Positions 1 to 4,205 of a stretch of 5,254 nt of DNA are shown piece after piece. The position numbers and the translations under genes were made by a program. The DNA is taken from positions 1 to 5,254 of the forward strand of contig CALBJF010000047.1 in NCBI GenBank assembly GCA_937892665.1, given 5' to 3'. This stretch comes from an uncultured euryarchaeote. GTDB taxonomy: Archaea; Thermoplasmatota; Poseidoniia; Poseidoniales; Poseidoniaceae. The notes under the pieces were generated by a model. It was given only the letters and a program-made list of their open reading frames with translations. It had not been told where the DNA came from and ran no database searches. Numbering within the stretch: position 1 is the stretch's first letter; every line of letters starts with the position of its first letter.

Positions 1-200
1 GTTGCGTCTCCTGACTTCCGAACTTCGAATCCCTTTCCACCGCCACTGGCTTTGGAGTGAGCAGTAGCCTTCTCTTCCTTGAGTTTTAATTGAGCGATTT
101 TGGCTTTCAATTTACCAATATGGGCATTTGTTGCCTTGTTTTTTTGGGTCTTATCGATCTCGGCGCGAATCAAATCGATTTGCTCCTTAATCGTCGCCAT
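1..200 (-). CDS. DRG-family (OBG/DRG) GTPase, N-terminal fragment
   Basis: This is the first 66 codons of a gene that continues beyond the left edge; start codon at 200-198 on the minus strand. The translation begins MATIKEQIDLIRAEIDKTQK and continues with NKATNAHIGKLKAK (21-34), then a basic, glutamine/lysine-rich helix. A glycine-rich linker follows (GGGKGFEV, 53-60), then KSGDA at the edge. This matches the N-terminus of archaeal and eukaryotic DRG GTPases, where a TQKNKAT-containing helical region precedes the G1 P-loop; the P-loop itself lies off the window. DRG proteins are translation-associated GTPases that bind ribosomes in eukaryotes; the archaeal role is less well defined. The start is supported by GAGG 7 nt upstream. 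The full protein is normally about 360-370 aa, so roughly 80% is missing. It is divergent from the next gene. The call is strong despite the short length because this N-terminal motif is distinctive. Confidence 0.92.
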   Translation of the reverse strand, partial: MATIKEQIDLIRAEIDKTQKNKATNAHIGKLKAKIAQLKLKEEKATAHSKASGGGKGFEVRKSGDA

Positions 201-207
201 CGTAACG

Positions 208-211
208 CCTC
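208..211 (-). promoter_or_regulatory. Shine-Dalgarno-like site of the DRG GTPase gene
   Basis: On the minus strand GAGG (CCTC on the plus strand) lies 7 nt before the ATG at 200-198. The spacing matches the sites in front of ATG 298 and ATG 4206, so it appears to be a real initiation signal in this genome. Confidence 0.6.
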
Positions 212-286
212 ATTCGCAATGGCAAGACCGCTGTTCTTCAATGCTCTTGCTCATGAGGCTCAATTTATTGAAAAGTTGAAGCCTGT

Positions 287-293
287 GGAGAGG
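287..293 (+). promoter_or_regulatory. Shine-Dalgarno-like site pointing to ATG 298
   Basis: GGAGAGG lies before ATG 298-300; the GGAG core (287-290) is 7 nt from that ATG, the same spacing as at the DRG and radical SAM genes. No comparable motif precedes ATG 332, the first ATG of the long downstream frame. The site therefore supports translation starting at 298, in a different frame from the long ORF. Confidence 0.55.
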
Positions 294-297
294 CCGA

Positions 298-342
298 ATG
301 CCTCAAAGTAGAGTTGTGTTTGGTTTGAAGCATGGGGCTTGA
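298..342 (+). other. Short frame with good ribosome site: probable true N-terminus of the unknown gene, frame-shifted
   Basis: Starting at the well-supported ATG 298, the frame reads MPQSRVVFGLKHGA and stops at TGA 340-342. The downstream long frame is open only from 329, so the two frames overlap at 329-339, and this overlap contains a GGGG run (334-337). Dropping one G would join them as MPQSRVVFGLKHG followed by LEIIVLLVDVSR, giving one 249-residue protein that begins with a hydrophobic strand. The sequence shows the ribosome site and the overlap. That they are one gene is inference. Alternatives are a 14-residue leader peptide translationally coupled to ATG 332, or chance. Confidence 0.4.
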
Positions 343-1048
343 AATCATCGTTCTCTTAGTCGATGTTTCTCGTCTTAAATTGACGTTGGATTTGGCCTGG
401 AATACGCTTTACGAAGGTCTCGAAAAGCGAACGCTACGAAACACTCGACCTGTACAAGATTCTCGTTTGAAGATTCTTTTTGATATTGATGCAGAAGCAG
501 AATTACTCGATTGGATGGATGCTCAGCCCTGGGGTAAAGATGAAGGGAAGTCTTTCCATGAATTGCTCGATGAATCGACAGATGGTGAAAAGGGTCTTCT
601 TCTTGCAATGCAATGGGCAAGTCCCGGTGCTTGGGAAGCATGGGAGGGCAGGGCATACCTGTATCTTGATGTTGCATTAAACACAATCATCGACGGAGAG
701 GATGTTCTCTATGGAGGTGAGACATGGGATGAGGTCCGAAAGGAATTGTCGGGTCTTCTTGAATCAGAATATGCTGAGAAGGTCTGTATGGATTGGATGG
801 AGCGAAGAAAAGCATTGGGAGAAACTCTTGATGAAAAACAAGATGCTCGAATTGTTCCAACCTATGAAGCCCATGACCGGGCTGCAAAGAGCCTTGTCTA
901 CACCATGAATCGTTGGAATTCAGAATCAGATATGGTTGCAATTATTGGCCGTGACCATCTTGAAGCACGAAAGTGGGGGACAGGGTCATGGAATGTTTCC
1001 ACAGTTTTGGTACATGGTCTTCCAGACGATACGACAGCGTCGGGTTGA
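332..1048 (+). CDS. Trp-rich protein of unknown function (possible distant TraB-like resemblance)
   Basis: I do not recognise this 238-residue protein. It is acidic and soluble-looking, with no clear membrane segment or signal peptide. It holds 11 tryptophans (residues 23, 61, 67, 95, 101, 104, 132, 155, 195, 215, 220), about 4.6%, several times the usual level. The C-terminal part, EAHDRAAKSL (179-188) followed by DMVAIIGRDHLEARKWG (200-216), loosely resembles the ending of TraB/GumN-family proteins, where a conserved E-R-D helix precedes a hydrophobic strand and a G-x-x-H motif. The N-terminal GTxHV motif of that family is not evident, so this is only a hint. ATG 332 has no ribosome site; the real start may be ATG 298 with a frame shift. 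An in-frame TGA at 326-328 blocks any upstream extension in this frame. It lies 26 nt upstream of grpE on the same strand and is probably cotranscribed with it. Codon use reads as genuinely coding throughout. Confidence 0.75.
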   Translation: MGLEIIVLLVDVSRLKLTLDLAWNTLYEGLEKRTLRNTRPVQDSRLKILFDIDAEAELLDWMDAQPWGKDEGKSFHELLDESTDGEKGLLLAMQWASPGAWEAWEGRAYLYLDVALNTIIDGEDVLYGGETWDEVRKELSGLLESEYAEKVCMDWMERRKALGETLDEKQDARIVPTYEAHDRAAKSLVYTMNRWNSESDMVAIIGRDHLEARKWGTGSWNVSTVLVHGLPDDTTASG

Positions 1049-1074
1049 AAGACCACTTCTGTTTGGGATGATTT

Positions 1075-1641
1075 ATGTCGAACGATGAAGAGATACCGCA
1101 GGAAGACACACCTGAACATCATGATGACGAAACACCTGAATTCGAGGACGTAGCTGAACAGATTGATTTGGCAGAACACGTGGAACCACTGGATCCTTTG
1201 GAAGAAGCCACTCAACGTGCTGAAAAGGCAGAAAAAGAAATTGCGTACAAGGAAGCCGAAATCCAAAATGTACGTAAGCGCCTCATGGCAGAAAAATCAA
1301 CACTCATCCAATATGGTGGAATGGGTCTTGCACGAAGAATGATTCCAATTCTTAACGATGTTGATCGAGCACTTCAGCAAGTGGAAGAAGGCGATGAATC
1401 TCCCGTTGCTCAAGGATTGCGCCTTCTTCGAAACAAGTTGTGGAGGGAGTTGGAATCTGATGGGATCAAAGCCATTGAAGCGAAAGGTTTGGCATTTGAC
1501 CCTTCCAAGATGGAAGCGATCACTACCTTGCCTGCTTCTGAACAATTCCCTGCAGGTCTCGTCATTGACGTCTTAGAACCTGGTTACATGTACAAAGAGC
1601 GTGTGTTAAGCGCTGCTCGAGTTGTTGTTGCAACAGAATAA
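1075..1641 (+). CDS. grpE: GrpE, nucleotide exchange factor of DnaK
   Basis: GrpE is the cytosolic co-chaperone that releases ADP from DnaK (Hsp70) so that substrate can be freed. The 188-residue product has the usual layout and length. Residues 1-45 form an acidic, disordered-looking tail. A long helix follows (about 46-80), including the family-typical IQNVRKRLMAEK (63-74). Next come RRMIPILNDVDRAL (87-100), matching the LLPVLDNLERAL region, and then the C-terminal beta domain with FDPSKMEAI (141-149) and GYMYKERVLSAARVVVA (170-186). The usual FDPxxHEA histidine is replaced by Met146. A weak GGGATGA (1065-1071) precedes the ATG. It follows the unknown gene by 26 nt and ends directly against nadM on the opposite strand. 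No dnaK or dnaJ follows, so the chaperone partners must be elsewhere in the genome. Confidence 0.95.
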   Translation: MSNDEEIPQEDTPEHHDDETPEFEDVAEQIDLAEHVEPLDPLEEATQRAEKAEKEIAYKEAEIQNVRKRLMAEKSTLIQYGGMGLARRMIPILNDVDRALQQVEEGDESPVAQGLRLLRNKLWRELESDGIKAIEAKGLAFDPSKMEAITTLPASEQFPAGLVIDVLEPGYMYKERVLSAARVVVATE

Positions 1642-2190
1642 TCAGCCTGCGTGTGGACCTGCATTCAATTGTAAAAAGCGGTAAAGTGCATCGTTCGTAA
1701 TCAACCATTCAATGATTGCACTTGGTACGCTTGGAGTGAGCACAGAGCGAGTAGCCTCATCGTCGTAAACAGTTGAAAGCATCATGCAAGATTGGCGAAC
1801 TCTCCACCCTTCAAATTGTTCACGTTGATGTAAATCAATCCAACGAACTTGAACTTCAGCAGCATCATAGAGTTCCTTTGTGCTCTTATCCGAGGTGACT
1901 AAGGTTCCAATGCCATGTGCCTTTGATGCATGTTCGACCCAGTTCGGTGGGTCGTTGATATCTTCAATACCAACAACTGTAATACGTTCATTCAATTTGT
2001 TCTCAGTCGCCCATGCTTCAATCATTGATTGTCGTTCCTTGAAGGAAAACGGATTGTCAGTCGTCCATTCTTCTTGAGATGATCCTACTGCAATTGTAAC
2101 TTCTTGAAATTGGTCAAGAGCTTCGAGAACAAGATGTTCATGTCCATTGTGGAAGGGTTGGAACCGTCCTAGAACAATTCCCTTCGCCAT
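1642..2190 (-). CDS. nadM: Nicotinamide-nucleotide adenylyltransferase, archaeal type
   Basis: The enzyme joins NMN and ATP to give NAD and pyrophosphate, the last common step of NAD synthesis and salvage, in the cytosol. The 182-residue protein opens with GIVLGRFQPFHNGHEHLV (4-21). This contains the nucleotidyltransferase GRFQPFHxGH signature, with HNGH at 14-17 binding ATP phosphates. GSSQ (36-39), T44, NPF (46-48) and ER (52-53) follow in the spacing typical of archaeal NadM, then INDPPNW (78-84). The C-terminal ATP-binding motif, usually SGTEIR-like, appears as EGWRVR (127-132): the glycine and final arginine are kept but the Ser/Thr are not. The length fits the family (about 170-185 aa). 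It starts 3 nt after the aminotransferase stop, so the two form a tight operon and nadM probably depends on coupling, since no ribosome site is visible. Its TGA abuts the grpE TAA. Confidence 0.94.
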   Translation of the reverse strand: MAKGIVLGRFQPFHNGHEHLVLEALDQFQEVTIAVGSSQEEWTTDNPFSFKERQSMIEAWATENKLNERITVVGIEDINDPPNWVEHASKAHGIGTLVTSDKSTKELYDAAEVQVRWIDLHQREQFEGWRVRQSCMMLSTVYDDEATRSVLTPSVPSAIIEWLITNDALYRFLQLNAGPHAG

Positions 2191-2193
2191 GAT

Positions 2194-3414
2194 TTAGGCA
2201 AAGTACGGTGCAACATCAACGTTTGGAAGCGATAGTCCCATTTCATTGAAGCAGGCAATCATTCTCTTACACCCTTCAACCATCTCTTCGACTGTGGTCA
2301 TACCCATACTTCCAACTCTGAACATTTTACCCTTCAAGTGGTCTTGTGCCCCGATAACTTGTGTTTCGTACTTTTCTTTGAGCATGCTTCGCCATGAATC
2401 ATCAATTCCTTCTGGATACATGATGGCTGTTACTGTATCACTTTGCTGTCCTCCATCTGCAAGAAGCAAGAAGCCGAGGTCGGTGAATAAATTTCGTACA
2501 CCGTTTGCAAGTTTTTGACATCGATTCCAACGGTTCTCCAGTCCTTCTTCTTCCAATTCACGCAGAGCTGCAGCCCAGCCCATCGCCAAATTAATCGCAG
2601 GCGTCCATGGCGTTTGGTCATCATCTCCTTTCTTGAGTGCTGAGACAAGATCGAGATAATAGACAGGATTTGAATCACCTTGCTTACGAATGGTTTCCAA
2701 CCGTTCGATAAAATGTTCATTGATTGCAATCGCAGCAATACCACTGGGCCCTGCGGTACATTTCTGAGCCCCCATCACCACTGCTTCTGCTCCCCATTCT
2801 GCAGGATGTACGGGCGCTCCTCCGACAGATGTGATTCCGTCAAGGATGAATGCTACATTGTATTCTTTACACATCTGTGCCAAAGATGCAGCATCTTGAG
2901 TAATTCCTGTACTTGTTTCATTATGGCAAATAAGTACTGCTTCATATGTACCACGGCCGAGTTGTTCTTCTAATTCCATGAAATCAAAACTACGCCCCCA
3001 CTCATATGCGATGTGTTTCACTTGGCAATATTGCTTGCATATTTGAGCAACTCGTTCACCGAATTTTCCATTGGTTGGAACAAGGACTCGGTCGTTTGGA
3101 CGGAATCGATTCGCAATGACCATCTCCATTGCAGCAGTTCCACTTCCAGACACTGAGACGACTTTGTATCCATCCTCACCAGCCCAAGATTGTGTTCCTC
3201 GAGTCCGCTCTGATGGTGTGAGATTGAATGCGGAACGCAATCCAGCATTCAGATCTGCCATGACATCCCTAAACTCTGGTCCTCTTGCAGTCATAACTGG
3301 AGTCGCCATTGCCTGCAAACAAGCATCGCTCATACGCACAGGGCCGGGGACAAGAAAACAGTCACCTTCGTGGGTCATGATTGTTTCCAGACGCGCTCGG
3401 TTTTTGAACAACAT
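2194..3414 (-). CDS. Class V PLP-dependent aminotransferase (alanine/serine-glyoxylate or aspartate type)
   Basis: This is a fold-type I PLP enzyme of the alanine-glyoxylate / serine-pyruvate aminotransferase family (COG0075), which moves amino groups between amino acids and 2-oxoacids. Numbered from the longest frame (406 aa), it shows LVPGPVRMS (21-29), the phosphate-binding SGSGTAAME (89-97), HNETSTG (164-170), the PLP-ring aspartate D192 in ILDGITSVGG, and the Schiff-base lysine K218 in MGAQKCTAGPSG. MFRVGSMG (364-371) carries the likely substrate-carboxylate arginine R366. The exact substrate cannot be read; methanogen relatives include a broad-specificity aspartate aminotransferase. Residues 66-84 form a longer than usual loop before the glycine-rich motif. 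I favour the start at Met13 (3378-3376), giving 394 aa: family homology begins just after it, it has GGA 7 nt upstream, and the first 12 residues look unrelated. It heads an operon with nadM and is divergent from pdxT. Confidence 0.92.
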   Translation of the reverse strand: MLFKNRARLETIMTHEGDCFLVPGPVRMSDACLQAMATPVMTARGPEFRDVMADLNAGLRSAFNLTPSERTRGTQSWAGEDGYKVVSVSGSGTAAMEMVIANRFRPNDRVLVPTNGKFGERVAQICKQYCQVKHIAYEWGRSFDFMELEEQLGRGTYEAVLICHNETSTGITQDAASLAQMCKEYNVAFILDGITSVGGAPVHPAEWGAEAVVMGAQKCTAGPSGIAAIAINEHFIERLETIRKQGDSNPVYYLDLVSALKKGDDDQTPWTPAINLAMGWAAALRELEEEGLENRWNRCQKLANGVRNLFTDLGFLLLADGGQQSDTVTAIMYPEGIDDSWRSMLKEKYETQVIGAQDHLKGKMFRVGSMGMTTVEEMVEGCKRMIACFNEMGLSLPNVDVAPYFA

Positions 3415-3457
3415 CTATGATTTTACCAACAAGATGGAATTTGAGGGGATGCTATGT

Positions 3458-3479
3458 CCTAAAGAAGAGGACTTCTAGG
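3458..3479. repeat. Imperfect inverted repeat / short hairpin upstream of pdxT
   Basis: CCT-AA-AGAAG, loop AGGA, CTTCT-AGG: a five-base stem (3463-3467 with 3472-3476) extended by CCT/AGG (3458-3460 with 3477-3479) across a two-base bulge. The right arm runs into the pdxT ribosome-site region. In DNA it could be an operator; in RNA it could partly hide the ribosome site. It is short and may be chance. Confidence 0.35.
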
Positions 3480-3482
3480 GAG
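3477..3482 (+). promoter_or_regulatory. Shine-Dalgarno-like site of pdxT
   Basis: AGGGAG lies 4 nt before the pdxT ATG at 3487 (6 nt if AGGG is taken as the core), slightly closer than the 7-nt spacing seen elsewhere in the window. It supports 3487 as the start, as does the family-typical N-terminus MLRIGLAMLQG. Confidence 0.5.
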
Positions 3483-3486
3483 AATC

Positions 3487-4179
3487 ATGTTGCGGATTGG
3501 TCTTGCTATGTTGCAGGGTGCCCGACATGAGCATGAAGAGGCTCTTCTTGCTTCAGCAATGGATCTAGAACTTGATGTTGAAATTGTTTATCTTCGTTCG
3601 GCTAGCGACGTTGATGAGACAATTGATTCACTTGTACTCCCTGGTGGTGAATCAACCGCCATGAGAAAAGCGTCAACTTCAGAAGGCCTTCTCGATGGAA
3701 TCTACTCATGGATGGAGCATCATTCGAACAGGCCAGTACTCGGCACCTGTGCGGGAGCGATCCTTTTGGCTATGCCCGATGGAGGCCGTTCTCCGTTCAT
3801 TCAAGCAGGAATCTCTCGAAATGCTTGGGGTCGTCAACGCCAATCATTCGAAGCCTCAGTCGATGTAAACCTCCCTCTTCATGAATCCTCAAATGTGAGG
3901 GTGGCTCGAACGGCAGATGAATTTGGACACACGCCTTTGGCCGTTGATCCTCTGGTAAATGACGGAGGTGAAACATCGTTCCCTGGAGTGTTTATCCGAG
4001 CTCCTCGTTTTGATACAGAATCTGTCAATTGTGATGTGATTGCACGTTTTGGAGATGAAATAGTCGGCGTCATGGACGGCTCAAAATGTGCTGTAACGTT
4101 TCATCCTGAACTAACAGGTGATCGACGCTTCCATACTTGGCTTCTGCAACAAATGTTGAATCAAGTACCGACGAATTGA
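3487..4179 (+). CDS. pdxT: Pyridoxal 5'-phosphate synthase glutaminase subunit PdxT
   Basis: PdxT hydrolyses glutamine and passes ammonia to PdxS, which builds pyridoxal 5'-phosphate from ribose 5-phosphate and glyceraldehyde 3-phosphate. It is a class I-like glutamine amidotransferase. Visible motifs are LQG (9-11), LPGGESTAM (51-59) with the oxyanion-hole loop, GTCAG (86-90) with nucleophile C88, RNAWGRQRQSFE (111-122), FPGVFIRAPRF (165-175), and FHPELTGDRRFH (205-216) supplying H206 and E208. All catalytic residues are present. At 230 aa it is about 30-40 residues longer than typical PdxT. The excess sits mainly between SFE and FPGVFIRAP (123-164), where most family members have roughly a dozen residues. 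It is divergent from a PLP-using aminotransferase and 26 nt upstream of a radical SAM gene. pdxS is not in the window. Confidence 0.95.
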   Translation: MLRIGLAMLQGARHEHEEALLASAMDLELDVEIVYLRSASDVDETIDSLVLPGGESTAMRKASTSEGLLDGIYSWMEHHSNRPVLGTCAGAILLAMPDGGRSPFIQAGISRNAWGRQRQSFEASVDVNLPLHESSNVRVARTADEFGHTPLAVDPLVNDGGETSFPGVFIRAPRFDTESVNCDVIARFGDEIVGVMDGSKCAVTFHPELTGDRRFHTWLLQQMLNQVPTN

Positions 4180-4193
4180 ACAACAAGAGGCCA

Positions 4194-4198
4194 GAGGG
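4194..4198 (+). promoter_or_regulatory. Shine-Dalgarno-like site of the radical SAM gene
   Basis: GAGGG lies 7 nt before ATG 4206, inside the 26-nt gap after pdxT. It fixes 4206 as the start over the later in-frame ATGs at codons 7 and 12, and shows that the gene can be translated independently within the pdxT transcript. Confidence 0.6.
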
Positions 4199-4205
4199 AC
4201 TACAC

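Larger units (their letters stand above)
201..297. promoter_or_regulatory. Divergent intergenic region between DRG GTPase and unknown-protein gene
   Basis: About 100 bp separate the two outward-facing genes and must carry promoters for both. An AT-rich patch at 261-274 (CAATTTATTGAAAA) is the only plausible TATA-like element; it could serve either strand, but its distance to the starts is not diagnostic. An ATG at 219 opens a 30-codon frame ending at 311. That frame overlaps the ribosome site at 287-293, has no recognisable ribosome site of its own, and I do not call it a gene. Confidence 0.35.
3379..3486. promoter_or_regulatory. Divergent promoter region between aminotransferase and pdxT
   Basis: The spacer is 72 bp if the aminotransferase starts at 3414 and 108 bp if it starts at 3378. 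It must hold outward promoters for both operons. On the minus strand the AT-rich GGTAAAATCATAG (3415-3427) is a possible TATA-like element. It would place transcription start near 3400, inside the longer frame, which favours the shorter start at 3378. No convincing plus-strand TATA box is visible. The region also holds an inverted repeat near the pdxT end. Confidence 0.4.

Noticed and set aside
90..311. 73-codon plus-strand frame starting at 90
   Set aside because: It is largely antisense to the well-supported DRG GTPase start (1-200), resembles no family, and its end overlaps the ribosome site for ATG 298.
375..941. Minus-strand frames (375-686 and 687-941) opposite the unknown gene
   Set aside because: Their His/Pro/Leu-rich translations are typical of reading the antisense of a coding gene; they have no ribosome site or family features.
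898..1266. 122-codon minus-strand frame with Phe-rich, membrane-like N-terminus
   Set aside because: It is antisense to the junction of the unknown gene and grpE; the Phe-rich stretch is the complement of Glu/Lys codons in the acidic GrpE tail.
3071..3478. 135-codon plus-strand frame before pdxT
   Set aside because: It is antisense to the N-terminal part of the aminotransferase, whose motifs are unambiguous; it only spills into the intergenic spacer.
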